A DNA stretch of 64,000 nt, taken from Cordilura impudica (Eukaryota > Arthropoda > Insecta > Diptera > Scathophagidae). The notes beneath the pieces are model-generated. The model was given only the letters and a program-made list of their open reading frames with translations. It had not been told where the DNA came from and searched no databases. Position numbers and translations under genes: made by a program. Positions within the stretch are counted from its first letter, which is position 1. Every line of letters starts with the position of its first letter. Positions 44,446-55,521 of this stretch are shown here, in pieces. Location of the stretch: assembly GCA_963682025.1 (NCBI GenBank), contig OY821519.1, positions 138,055,429-138,119,428 of the forward strand, read 5' to 3'.

Positions 44446-44600
44446 ATTACGAGGGCGATGTAATAAAGCCGTGACTTTTTGAATGCAAAAAAAAAATTAT
44501 TTCTTTAACGATTCTCCAATTGTATTATCCCTTCCACTTAATCATAGTATTTCTCAAAGTCCTAAAAATAGTCATTTGATTGATCAATGACTTCATCTCT
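44446..44600 (-). mobile_element. Mariner-type terminal fragment
   Basis: ATTACGAGGGCGATGTAATA then GCCGTGACTTTTTGAATGC has the form of a mariner terminal repeat (compare TACGAGGGTAGTTTGACAAC at 7,886). No transposase motif could be read confidently beside it. Confidence 0.4.
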
Positions 44601-44779
44601 TTCAGAAAGTTGAAAATAGAAAATAATTATTGAGGGCTAAATCCAGATACGTTCAAGGAAAGTGAGAATCGGTTAACACATAATTTTTGGCTAAAGTCTG
44701 ACTATTTCACACATAGAATGAATACCGATAAATCGTTTCAGGGCTACTTCTTTTCAAGAAAGGACAGGCATGAGGGTTA

Positions 44780-45480
44780 TTCAACGGGAGGTTATCGCAA
44801 TCGCGCCTTCACTTATGGCTCAAAGTTGAGTTGTGGAGTCGGTGCAGGTGTCTTCTCCTGTGATCGCAATATTCAAGTTTGTTATAGACTACCGGAGGAT
44901 GCTAGTGTCGTTCAGCTGAAGATTCTGGCACATAATATTACATCTTCCGTTCTGGTAGGACAGTGTAAGGAGGAAATGTCAAAGCCAAGCCGCCTCTCCG
45001 TGGTTACTCACGGATTGTTACGATAATGACCGGGAACAGGTGGTTCTTCTGCTGTATCAGTCGCAACACCACTAGGAACAATAGGGGAGGAATATAAGTG
45101 CACTTCCTATGAGCAACGGAAAATAGATGGAATAATATTGACACATCCAGGACTGCACGACGGACGTGGTCTTCCTATAACTTAAGACGGACTAAGTCTC
45201 TCCTCAGTAAGAGTAGAAGAAACATCTTAAGTCTTACTGCCATGTTGGCGGGTCATTGCTTGGCCGTTAAATACGCAGAACCCGGACTTCAGCACAACGA
45301 TCACTGCCGCAGCTGCGGAATACCTGGAGGAGAGGAAACACACTCTTCTACGTGTGTGAAGCTTTGTGTAGTATTAGATTCGGAGCACTATGCAGACACA
45401 TACTTGACAACCTATCTGGGGTATGAGACTTGGATCTGACTGATTTTAGAGAATATTTTTCAGAGAAACCTATTGTTTAA
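44780..45480 (+). pseudogene. Non-LTR retrotransposon RNase H and C-terminal domain
   Basis: FTYGSKLSCGVGAGVFSCDR then YRLPEDASVVQLKILA is the RNase H start with D mutated to Y (family: FTDGSK...GAGVF...SVFQAEI). Further on are NLRRTKSLLSKSRRNI, LTAMLAGHCLAVKYAE and a CRSCGIPGGEETHS zinc-type motif near 45,305-45,350, the usual C-terminus of I/LOA-group ORF2. Frameshifts separate the pieces. Probably related to the element at 25.5-27.8 kb. Confidence 0.75.
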
Positions 45481-47245
45481 GCTACTGTTTGGTCTCCGGT
45501 GTATTATAGTGGATCCCTGTTTCAGCTACCGATATAAAACGGCGGAAAAACTCATCTATATTGCTGTTGTATAACGCCTAACACTCCTTTGAAGTTGCCA
45601 CACGATTACTTTTATGCGTAATTGTAATCATCTTGCGGACAGCTTTCGGAAACCCATATAAAAGCGAAATGAAACAGCTATATGATGTGCCTATGACATC
45701 AACAGTGTTGTGCACTTTCTCTCTTCAATCAGTCAACACCTTATCATGACATTTTAAGAATTAATGATCAGCCCTCGTAATACTTTGTGTATGGCCTTTG
45801 TTTTTGATGACATCTGCATATCTGCGGAGTATGGATTCCCTTAAATTTACAACTGTGCTCTTTGGAATTGGTACCCACCTGGATTCTAGGGTTACAAACA
45901 GTTCATCCTTATTCAAAAACTTCTAAGCGACTACACTTCGCTTCAAAATTGAATAAGATTTTCAATAATATTCAAGACTGGTGTTTGAGCTGGCTATTGA
46001 TAATTCTTTATCCCATTGTATTTATCGTCAATACAGCGTCCAAGACAAGTCGGAGACCAGTTGAAAAGCGAAGTACCGTAAATTGACGTAATAAGTTCGG
46101 AGCGTAGTAGACGGATGAAGGCATAAGTCGAAAAATTCAAAGCTGTGAATGGATGAGATAGTACCAGTCCTAGCAAAGATGGCCATTACAGTATAAGTAG
46201 GCAAGAGGGTCGGATGGAAGGCGAGTCCAAGGGCGCTTAAGTCATTTGACAATATAGCGTTTCGCGAATGAGACGGAAATCGGTTCAAAAGTTGGTACGG
46301 AACGTTGTTCAGCTAGTAAGAACGAACGTAGTAGATAAATGTGCGGTTATCGAAGGTATGTGTTTTTGAAAGTGGTGCTGATGACCGACGACAACGTGTT
46401 GCACCCTTAAATAGCTTTTTTAGGAACGCCCGCTTGGGGAGTTTCGTGGTGGCTGTGGTAGCCCAAAAACGCGGGAAGAACATAGTTCGATTTGAAGTTG
46501 CATTCAACTGGGTTCTACGACCCATAGAGTAGAAGGCTTTTAGATCGGGCCAACTCAATAGCAATGGGAGGAGACTGTGCCAAATCAACTCTCCTAGCTT
46601 ACTACCATCTAAGGAAGGGGCTCTTTTGGACACCTTGCATCTCACCTAGTGCTTATAACACCGTGTGGTTAAGTCGACAAGACAGGCACGCACGTAAAAC
46701 CCATATGACATATGTATTTATCGTATTTTTGTATTTGCAGATTCAAAGTATCATTATCATGGTGAAGAACCCGACAAATAGCCTTTTTCTACAATGAACG
46801 AAAAATCATTTTTGATAAATTTTATTTTTATAATTTCATTGATGGACAAAGTTAAAAAAATACACCCTAATAGCGCCCGACTGTAGATAACCGAATTGAA
46901 TTTTTATTTACCACTGGAATCAAGATGAGTTTGGGCAAATTTAATCTCTAAATATATAAACGATGGCTTCTGGGCTGGCCTTCAGTTTTTTAAATGAACT
47001 TGATTGATCGCCTACCATCTGTAATTTCAACTAAATTCAAATTTAATCATAAATATTCTAACTCAAGCCCAGAATTCATTAACATAGATATTATTTAGTT
47101 ATTGTCTAAATATATTTGCAGGAATACCTTCTAAGTTTCAAACTAAAGTGGTATCTTTTTATCTTTTACCTTAAAGAATCTATAAAAAAAAACCTGTATT
47201 TTCCCATGGACTGACACTAGAAAAAATATATAGAAAAAATAGTAA
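45481..47245. other. Unassigned stretch, slightly GC-richer
   Basis: Holds a 110-codon minus frame (46,313-46,645) and smaller overlapping plus frames; none has a domain I recognise. Could be decayed retroelement or host DNA. Confidence 0.35.
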
Positions 47246-47247
47246 AA

Positions 47248-47555
47248 AAAATTATAATTGGTCTAGATCGACAATCCGATACCCTATACCATGAGTTGTA
47301 GGCCCAACTACTTGGATACACAGAATAAGCATAACGCAAATTTTAATGGCATTGTTATAAAATCGTTGGCAGAAGAAATGAAGAAGTAAATATCTGATGT
47401 GAATACTTACATGGAGACTAGGTCAAAAAATGGACCATATTTAGTAAAATCAGTTTATCAAAAGCATAAATAAATGAACCATATATGGGAAAAATCTGTG
47501 TTTTTGACAGATTTTAATTAAGATCGGGAAACAGTTTTATGTGGGGGCTACGCAG
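47248..47555 (+). repeat. GTCY dispersed repeat copy 11, partial
   Basis: Starts AAAAAATTATAATTGGTCTAG with the palindrome decayed, then GATACCCTATACCATGAG, and stops near GATCGGGAAACAGTTTTATG. The microsatellite half is missing. Confidence 0.8.
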
Positions 47556-47690
47556 ATTGAGGATGAAAGAATTTCCAATAATGAAGAAGTAAAGTCTGCG
47601 GCTGATGGCTATTTGAAGAAGCTACATAGTTTTTACGAAGGGTATCAGAACTCCTGGGGGGTTATTATGTAATTCTATTTGAAATGAAAA
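47556..47690 (+). pseudogene. Possible mariner transposase C-terminal scrap
   Basis: ISNNEEVKSAADGYLKKLHS with FYEGYQNS resembles the mariner C-terminus (NEEV..AV..YF..L..SFY..GI..L). No catalytic block remains. Confidence 0.35.
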
Positions 47691-47849
47691 TATTTTCGAA
47701 AGGAAAAAGGATTATGTTGGGAAATACGCCATGTCGGGTACATTACGCTTACTTAATAAAATCGCCTGCCCTGAAATAGTTTATCCCACAAAATAGTGTT
47801 GCACAGTTTTAGCAAAAATTAACTTTGGATTATGTGCTTCGGTAGGACT

Positions 47850-48253
47850 GAAAATTTTTAATATCATTAAATCTTTTTTACTTAACCGGCAATTCACAGT
47901 GCGGATAAAAACGCATTTTCTAAAACATTTTCATTAAATAATGGAATCCCACAAGTATCACCATTATCTGTTACACTCTTTATCATCGCTGTTGATGACC
48001 TAAGTCGTATTCTTAATAACAATAACAAAATAAGGCACTGCCTTTACCATGATGACCTCTATATTAAAGCTACTGCCCAATCAAATCATGATATAAAGCA
48101 TGATTTGGAAGAGGCACTGCAATTAATTGATAATTGGTCCAAATATTCAGGTGCAGATATTTCGTTCGAAAAAACTAAACATCTGCTTATATGTAAAAAA
48201 CGAAATATTAATTAAATAACATCAATGTAAATAACGTAGATAAATGTAAAATA
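47850..48253 (+). pseudogene. Jockey reverse transcriptase core
   Basis: SFLLNRQFTVRI, then NNGIPQVSPLSVTLFIIAVD. CLYHDDLYIKATAQSN carries the catalytic box as YHDD instead of YADD. LQLIDNWSKYSGADISFEKT and HLLICKKRN follow. The GIPQGSPLS motif has G replaced by V. Frameshift early in the segment; otherwise largely open. Confidence 0.85.
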
Positions 48254-49552
48254 AAGGGTCCGCCATCTAACGTTTTTTTTTCATCTAGTGCTTATTTCGT
48301 GAATGGTAAAACTTAGCTCATGTCTGATTTGACAGATAATTAGTTTTATTCTTCCGCTGAACGAATATGGTTGTGTATACGCTTGAACAACGCTGGGAAA
48401 TATTGCGACATTACTTTGAAAATCATGGTAATGTTGCAGAATGTGTGCGAAAATTGCGTACGGATTTTGGAAGAAGAGAAGCACCGTCAGCTCCGTATGT
48501 TCGTTATCTTGTGAAAAAAGTGAAAGAAACTGGCATCCTCATCGATAAACCAAAGCGTGAAAAGACAAAAACAGTGCGTACACCCGAGAATATTGCTGCT
48601 GTGGCAGAAAGTGTGCGTGAAGCGCCATCAACATTAATTCACCGTCGTTCTCAAGAATTGAACATTTCGGAGGCATCATTGAGACGAATTTTGCATAAAG
48701 ACCTTGGTATGACGCCATACTAAGTCCAATTGGTTCAGGAGTTGAAGCCAACTGACCATCCAATGCGTTTTCGCTTCGCTAAGTGGGCCTGCGATCGACT
48801 TACAGAAGATGCCAATTTTGCCAAAAAAATCATCTTTTCAGATCAAGCTCATTTTGATATTGGGGGGGGGGGGGGGTGTAAACAAGGAAAATTGTCGCAT
48901 GTGGGGCACAGAAAACCCGCACGCATACATTGAAAAGCCAATACACCCAAAATGAGTGACTGTTTGGTGCGGATTTTGGTCCAGAGGCATAATTGGGCCA
49001 TTTTTCTTCGAAAATGAGCAAGGAGTGGCCGTTACACTCAATGGCGATCGTAATCGGGCCATGTTGAACGAATTTTTGTTCACAAAAATTGAAGAGGATG
49101 GCAACATTTGTTTTCAACAGGACGACGCTACGTGCCACACAGCCGAAGCTACACTCGATGTTTTGCGCCCTGTTTTTGAAGATCGCATTATCAGCCGCAG
49201 AGCTGATGTCGTTTGGCCACCTCAGAGCTGCGATTTGACACAGTTGGACTATTATTTGTGGGGTGCCCTCAAAGATAAGTGTTACGCCAACAAGCCAGAG
49301 ACAATTGACGCTTTAAAGGACAATATTCGTGAAGCCATTGGTGAAATACAGCTGAACACAATCGATAATGTGCTTAAAAATTGGACCGATCGTGTAGGCT
49401 ACTGCATGGCCAGCCGAGGCAGCCATTTGAATGAAATTATCTTCCATTATTAACGGAAGGATTGTACTTTCAAATAAAAAAAGAAATTTGAGATAATATT
49501 CAGTAGTTTTTTTTATAGCAAAAAAAAAAAAAAAGTTATTTGGCGGACTCTT
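48254..49552 (+). mobile_element. DD41D (rosa-type) DNA transposon, 1,299 bp
   Basis: Ends AAGGGTCCGCCATCTAAC and, reversed, AAGAGTCCGCCAAATAAC, about 18-20 bp imperfect. TA on each side (48,252-48,253 and 49,553-49,554). Contains one transposase gene with few lesions, so it is one of the younger DNA transposons here. Confidence 0.92.
48367..49453 (+). pseudogene. DD41D transposase with three lesions
   Basis: Begins MVVYTLEQRWEILRHYFENH. DNA-binding region to ~residue 118 includes LIHRRSQELNISEASLRRIL. Catalytic motifs are FSDQAHFDIGG (first D), ICFQQDDATCHTA (second D) and SCDLTQLDYYLWG (third D), with exactly 41 residues between the last two. C-terminus NWTDRVGYCMASRGSHLNEI. Lesions: TAA at 48,721, a G15 run at 48,862-48,876 that shifts the frame, and TGA at 48,954. 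Everything else reads through, so it is a recently dead copy. Confidence 0.92.
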
Positions 49553-50375
49553 TACTAGGATTAAATTTTGATTCTAAATATATCTTTAAGAACCATTGTA
49601 GTTATTTGAAAAAAGAATTAACAATTCGATTAAACATTATTAAATTTCTCTCATCAAAAAAAGTCATATGGACACTAACAGTCTAGTCAGATTAGATAAT
49701 AAAATCAGTCGTACTGGCCAAAATCGACTATGGTTTGACAATTTACTGCAAAGCAGCCAAATCCAATTTGCAAATTATCAAAAGTCTACTTAATGCTGCC
49801 ATAAGAACCAGTCTAAGAGCATTTAGAACTACTCCAATTATAAATTTACGAATAGAAGCTGGAATTAATCTTCTACACCTACACGCAAACAAACTAAAAT
49901 TTCGTTATTGCATAAAGCACCCAAAAACACAAAAAATAAAAACCACTCTATTATTTTCATTCAGCAAAAACTAATCCAAATGAATAAAAAGGTTAAACTA
50001 ATGTGGGTCCCATGTCACATGCGAATTAAAGGGAATGAAGCCGCAATATAGTCCCAACATTCACCTCTACCTCACCTACAAAAAGTTTCATAACAAGAAC
50101 TTCCATTGAAAACCTAAATTACTCCATTCGTAACAAATGGAAAAGTTATAACCATCTTTACAAAGGAATCAACCCTGACAAAATACCACTTCAGCTTCCT
50201 TCCTCCACTAAGTGCTCTAAAAATAAATATTTCACTAGGCTTCGATTAACACAGCAAACTTACACACCAACATATATTATCAGGGGATTCACAACCTGTG
50301 TGTCTCTTCTGCAACAACTCAACACTAACAATAATGCATCTCCTACCAGACTGTCACTGGCCGTCTTAGCATATG
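49553..50375 (+). pseudogene. Jockey RT thumb, RNase H-like and C-terminal region
   Basis: LGLNFDSKYIFKNH, VLAKIDYGLTIYCKAAKSN, NAAIRTSLRAFRTTPIINL and EAGINLLHLHANKLKFRY match the post-YADD part of Jockey ORF2. After a shift come VKLMWVPCHMRIKGNEAA (RNase H: WVP.H.GI.GNE.AD) and CLFCNNSTLTIMHLLPDC (terminal Cys-His motif). Several frameshifts and stops. Confidence 0.8.
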
Positions 50376-50591
50376 TAACTCAGACAACCTTATAAACTTA
50401 TTGAAAAATCCAACTGAGGATAATGTTAATTTAACCTACGAATTTTTCAAACACCTTAGTATTCAAAATGAAATTTAAATAATTCTTTTGTAGAGTAGAC
50501 TTAATAATTAACTAATTTTAATTCCAATCTTTTCATTATATAAACTCAAGCCGATAGCCTAAGTTGCTAGTGCTTTAAATTTAAGATCATC

Positions 50592-51006
50592 ATATATCGC
50601 ACCTGAACCTCTTAGGTGAGTCAACTCAAAATTTAAAAATTTTCAGTAGAGGCAAAAAACGTTTTTTTAATATTTACTATAAAATTTAAAAACAATTGTT
50701 TCATTGTAAAGAATTGCGAATAATAAGTATACAACAGTAGTTGTTTTTGCGATTTTTTCAGTGATCATCAAAAATAACAAGTTTTTTGGGTGCAACTCAA
50801 AATATGTATTTTTAGTGGACTCTAAAGAAGCTATTCTTATAACACAAAGAGGGTTACAACTGTATTTTTTTTTGCAAAAGACTAGAAAAACCGATGTCAG
50901 ATTTTTACAGTAGATGGATATGACCACTGTGTATCATTTTTTTGCAAAAAGTGAAAATTGAAAAATTTTGAGTTGACTCACTTTAGAGGTACAGGTACGA
51001 TATATT
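50592..51006. mobile_element. MITE with ~55 bp inverted ends
   Basis: Left ATATATCGCACCTGAACCTC and right (reversed) ATATATCGTACCTGTACCTC. Both continue through GTGAGTCAACTCAAAATTT. Interior AT-rich, non-coding. A TA-type duplication is likely but ambiguous in the TATATA context. It abuts the Jockey 3' end. Confidence 0.75.
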
Positions 51007-51029
51007 AAAAAAATTTATGAAAACTAATC

Positions 51030-51582
51030 CGAGTCCGTCTGGCCGTTCTATCCGGCCGTTTTCCTTCATTTTTTTTTAATGAAAGGTATTTAGACACGGA
51101 TATGTCATCAATCATTGAAATTTACTCAACTCCCACCTTACTCAAGTTGTACTTAAACGCGATTTCCTGAGATTTTTTTCAATATTTTCCTTCACTCAAA
51201 CCTCTACCTCTAGCTCTTTCTTTTGAGGTATTAACTGTTTAAATTCGTTGAGTTTACATTATGTAATTATGTAATGTACAACGAAAGTTAACGTACAGAT
51301 TAACGGTTTAAATTCGTTGAGTTTGAGGAAAGTTATGCGTGCACAATCAACTTTACATTATGCAACACGAAAGTTAACGTACAGATTGAGGAAAGTTATG
51401 CGTGCACAATCAACTTTACAGCCAATTTTTTCAAGATTTTTTCAATATTTTCCTTCACTCAAACCTCTATAACTAGAGTTCTAATTAACGTAGGCTGTTG
51501 AAACAAGTCTAAGAGCACTCACGGCTCCTCATAAAAATTAATATACTATAAAATAATGCTGCGAAGCAGCACGGGCCTCTAG
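51030..51582 (+). mobile_element. Second Helitron family, 3' end with hairpin
   Basis: The 3' terminus at 51,558-51,582 is textbook: hairpin GCTGC-GAA-GCAGC, 11 nt, then CTAG followed by T. The 5' end is uncertain (TCCGAGTCCGTCTGGCCG near 51,031 is a candidate). Contains direct repeats of GAGGAAAGTTATGCGTGCAC at 51,326 and 51,389. No gene. Confidence 0.6.
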
Positions 51583-51729
51583 TTTATTATAATTTGAATT
51601 GTAATAAATATCAAATGAATAAATAAATAATTATGTGCTTATCAGTATTTTATAAATTATAAGGTCGAGAAACCAACTTGTTGATAAATTCAAATTCAGA
51701 GAGGCATAACTCAATATATGTATATATAT

Positions 51730-52155
51730 CTGTGGTCACAAGCAATAACCGCCTAACTCGAAAATAATGCTTTCGAGAAAAATAGCTTTTTATATAAATG
51801 TAATGGCGCTTCATTACGACTTAGGTCAGAAGATTTGTATTAATAACTTTTTAACTAACAGTGTTAGAGAAATGAGGATTTTACGTTAATATAAAGATTT
51901 TTTAGCACAATATGATAGCATACATAACTCAAATCGGCGAAAATCATTCTTTTGAGAAAAATAACTGTTTACATAAATGTAATGGGGCTTTATTATGACT
52001 TAGGTCAGTATGTTTTCATTAATAACTTTTTAATAAAAAGTGTTAGAAAAATGGGGATTTCACGTAAATATAAAGCGTTTTTAGTAGAATATGATAGCAT
52101 ACATAACTCAAATCGTTCTTAAGTCGACTTAGGCGGTTATCGCTTGTGACCACAG
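51730..52155. mobile_element. MITE with tandemly doubled core
   Basis: Ends CTGTGGTCACAAGCAATAAC and reversed CTGTGGTCACAAGCGATAAC, about 27 bp, flanked by ATATAT on both sides. The core is two ~180 bp direct repeats (51,760-51,938; 51,945-52,115), each with GAGAAAAATA, CATTACGACTTAGGTCAG-type and AGTGTTAGA blocks. Confidence 0.8.
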
Positions 52156-53643
52156 ATATATCAGTATTGGAGATATCTATATATATTTAACTATTCGTCA
52201 TACATTAAGTATTTTCTATAAAAAAAAAAAACGTTTTTTCTCAATTCTAAACATTGGGTTTGACGTTTTTTGACCAACGACAGAACACTGTGAGATGTTG
52301 CCGCCATTGCTGCTGCTTTGACTGTTAGCGTTGATAATATTCGTAAGAATATTAAAAATAATTTTCTATGAATATGAGGGCAATTGCTAGTTCAGTTGTA
52401 AATTAAATAAGATACAAGAGAAGCAAATAAGAAAACAACTTACTCCCCCTTCCCCCCCTTTCACGAGTAGTTTGTTGAAAATGTCGTGTACTACTTACAA
52501 GTGGAAAAAGGAAAAAATTAAAAATAAAAAACATCGCTAAATAAGAAAACTTTTATCAATTGCTATTTTGAATAATTGTTAAGAAGTTGGCAGTTCATGC
52601 AATATATACTACAGTGATGTAATTATTGTTGTCAAAAAGTTTCGCAATCATTTCAAAAATAGTATAAAACAAGTACTGCCGATAATAAAATGTTAATTCC
52701 ATTAAACAATTTAAAGTGTCAAAAAAAGTAATCTATGAAACTTTTGAAGGGTTTAATCATGTCTGAATAGTTATCAACTTTTCTAATTCGTTAAAAAAAA
52801 TTTAAATTGAAACAATGTTATAGTTTGAATAAAAGCATGAATTGGATTGGGTTTAGATACTTTGATAGTTAGAAATGAACTCATGGATATTTATATATAT
52901 ATATATATATTCTTTATTCATAAAATAATTGTTTAACAATATGTTGTGCCTCTGCGTCTTGAAGACATTATTGAGGTTGACATTATAACGGTTGCTTTAT
53001 TCTATACTTACATGGTGCGCAGATATTGTACATTTGCAAAACTGATTACCGCCGTAACATGTGTGTTTAAGGTGTTGCTTCCCTAACAGAAGGAATATTA
53101 TTTATTAACATTGAGGTTTCATCCAAAATAAATATTGTTTAGCCAGTTAAATATATACGCTGATATTTTTGGATCTAGAGAATATTTTTTAAAAGATTAT
53201 AGCGCATTAAATCATAAAATAGAGCAAAACATCTTTAGAAAAAATATTTTCAGGTCCCAGATTCTGGAGTTTTATAATATTTTGTGGGCCCGTATTATTT
53301 TCAGTAATTATGACGGGTGCGTAAAAATTTTGTTATTTTTAACCTCTCAGAGAATAAATTAGGATTGATTATAGTGTAGATTGTAGTGTTCAAATTAATG
53401 AAATATGTTCTGTAAAAAAATAACTAAAGATTTTAGTTAATTTTCTTTTCAAATGTTTTCTACTTCATTTCGATATTTTCGTGATCGCGAAAATAGCGCA
53501 AACATTTTATAGGAGAAAGTTTTGTAATTATGTTTGTATTATCTTTAGTATGTGAATTCGTAATGGTATTTCTTGATGATCGTAAATTGTCATTTTCATC
53601 AAAAAACGAGAATCGAATATAATGTCATCGATATATATATATA
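52156..53643. other. Unassigned stretch with a TA microsatellite
   Basis: (TA)n near 52,890-52,910. No coding motif; the 75-codon frame at 53,135-53,362 is not recognised. Confidence 0.45.
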
Positions 53644-53735
53644 CAAGTAGGAAAATTATAGTCGGTCTAGACCAACTATCTGACACCCTAACATCCAACT
53701 AATTGGATATAGATAATAAGCATAATAAGCATCGA
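53644..53735 (+). repeat. GTCY dispersed repeat copy 12, left end only
   Basis: ACAAGTAGGAAAATTATAG, a decayed palindrome (GTCTAGACCAACT), and ATTGGATATAGATAATAAGC, then unrelated sequence. Confidence 0.75.
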
Positions 53736-53744
53736 GAACAATAA

Positions 53745-54760
53745 AAAAATGTGTCGAGCTACAGTAAATGCAAGAGGGAATTTTCGACATACCCAGAATA
53801 TCAGAAAGTCATGGGTGCTTTATGAAAAGATGAAATGAATTGTCATTATTTATTACAAACAACGTCGCGAATTTACTGACGGAGAATTTATTAAACAATG
53901 TTTATTAACGGCAACTACAACTTGTCTCCTAACATATTAAAATAATTTGAAAAGATTTCATTGAGCGGAACCACAGTTCAGCGCTGGATTCTTGAAATGG
54001 CTGATAACAAATTTGTCCAATTCAAAGAAAAAGTTCACAATATTAAATATTTTTCCCTAGCTTTTGATGAGTCGACCGATATTACGATATTAGTCCGTGG
54101 TGATTTTGATGTTTATGGTGATTTATTGGCCATTAGTTTAATGAAAGATTGGATCACTGGTAGTGATTTTTTGACTAGTCTACATTGTGGATGTGAAAAG
54201 CTGGTCTTGATATGAAAAGAACTTGCTGGAATTACGACAGATGGTACGCCTTCCATGATTGGAACAATTAAAGGTATGGTGTCATTGCTTAAAAGTAATC
54301 TTGATAACTGGAAGCTGGAACTATTACCAACAAAATCTTTGTGGAAAAAACTCAGGATGCCATCATGTCATAAAGGTAGTCGTGTCAGTAGTAAATTTTA
54401 TAAAAAATAGATGTCTTAACCATCGACAATTCAAATATTTTGTGGAAGAAATATATTGACGCTAAATATAATCACCTAATTTACTATTATGAGGATAGCT
54501 GATGAAGCCGATTGATGGAAGAGATCTATATATTTTTAACGAAAAAAAAGCCTCTTAGAGAAATTTCTAATGATAAGTGCTGCGTCATTTTGCATTTTTG
54601 TGGAAATACTTAAATAATCTTAATTTCAAATTGAAAGGTGTAAGGGTCAACCACGCAGAATCATTTGATCATCTTCATAAGTTTCAAGAAAGCGATTTCA
54701 CAACAACGTTATATAGCTCAAAAAAAAGAAGAAGAAAAAATATTGAAATATATTTCATTT
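53745..54760 (+). pseudogene. hAT-superfamily transposase remnant
   Basis: QRREFTDGEFIKQCLL is followed by SGTTVQRWILEMADNKFV and KYFSLAFDESTDIT, whose DESTD holds the first acidic residue of hAT transposases of the ZBED/FAM200-like group. LAGITTDGTPSMIG carries the TTDG.PSM.G second block, and a late piece LNNLNFKLKGVRVNH matches the C-terminal dimerisation region (LN.LNLKLQG). Frames are broken repeatedly; no 8 bp duplication or ends identified. Confidence 0.8.
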
Positions 54761-54775
54761 AAAATAAAATATATA

Positions 54776-55031
54776 TCGAGGGCTTATATTCAAAAAGGGC
54801 TATCTGCATCAGTAATTATTTTAAAAGGAGCATGTGAAACCAATTTATTAATAAGCTCTGAAAGTATTTGTCGATCGATTTCCTACAATATCTATTAAGA
54901 AATAGTCGTACTAATCATGTATGATATCAAAATTAATATTACATTTGACAGTTATATCAGCGAACAGTTTGAAATCAAAAATTAATATTGCTGCCAAATG
55001 TAGATAGCACTTTTTGAATATAAGCCCTCGA
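54776..55031. mobile_element. 256 bp MITE with ~38 bp inverted ends
   Basis: TCGAGGGCTTATATTCAAAA is present at both ends (reversed at right), with TA on each side (54,774-54,775; 55,032-55,033). TA flanks suggest a Tc1/mariner-type autonomous partner. Interior non-coding. Confidence 0.85.
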
Positions 55032-55051
55032 TATGTAAATATTTTTTAACC

Positions 55052-55368
55052 AAACGTATATTATTTGAAAGGTATTTCTTTTTAGCCGTTTTGCAGATTT
55101 ACAGATTTTTAAATTTTTTCCTTTATTTTGAGTAAATTTCATGAGTAAATTCATTTCATTGCTACTAACAGATACATAAAATTATACAATGCTATGTGTG
55201 TGTATATTAAATTTGTTAATGTGTTTGTAATAAAAATGAGTTTGTTTTTTGTGTGGGTTTGTGAATTGGCTATAATTGGTTAGCACACATTTAGGATCTT
55301 TATTTAATGAAAAAATAAAATTTTCTAGAATTTTCACTCGAATTTCGAGGGCTGGAATCTTACAGTTT
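55052..55368 (+). mobile_element. Non-autonomous Helitron copy 7, 5'-truncated
   Basis: Plus orientation: ends with CTCGAATTTCGAGGGCTGGA, the terminal CTAG altered to ACAG. Starts at ACCAAACGTATATTATTTGA; the true 5' end is missing. Confidence 0.75.
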
Positions 55369-55521
55369 TTTAAAAATTTGGCACGCATACAAAAAAAGCC
55401 TGCGCATCCTTGGTCTATATGTTATAAATGTAAGTAGTCGAACATAAAATGCGGGAATCGAACCAATGAGTCCGATCCCAATAAACAATTTTTCTAAACA
55501 ACATTTTCATAGCATTAATAA

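Larger units (their letters stand above)
47830..50580 (+). mobile_element. Jockey-type non-LTR element interrupted by a DD41D transposon
   Basis: 5'-truncated copy: RT (47,850-48,253), insertion (48,254-49,552), RT thumb (49,553-49,975), RNase H/C-terminal region (49,985-50,375) and a 3' UTR with GCCGATAGCCTAAGTTGCTA. It ends near 50,580 just before a MITE. Removing the insertion and one TA rejoins KCKI and LGLNFDSK in frame. No poly(A) tail visible. Confidence 0.85.

Noticed and set aside
46313..46645. 110-codon minus-strand frame as a host gene
   Set aside because: No recognised domain, no splice or start context, and overlapping frames on the other strand; left unassigned.
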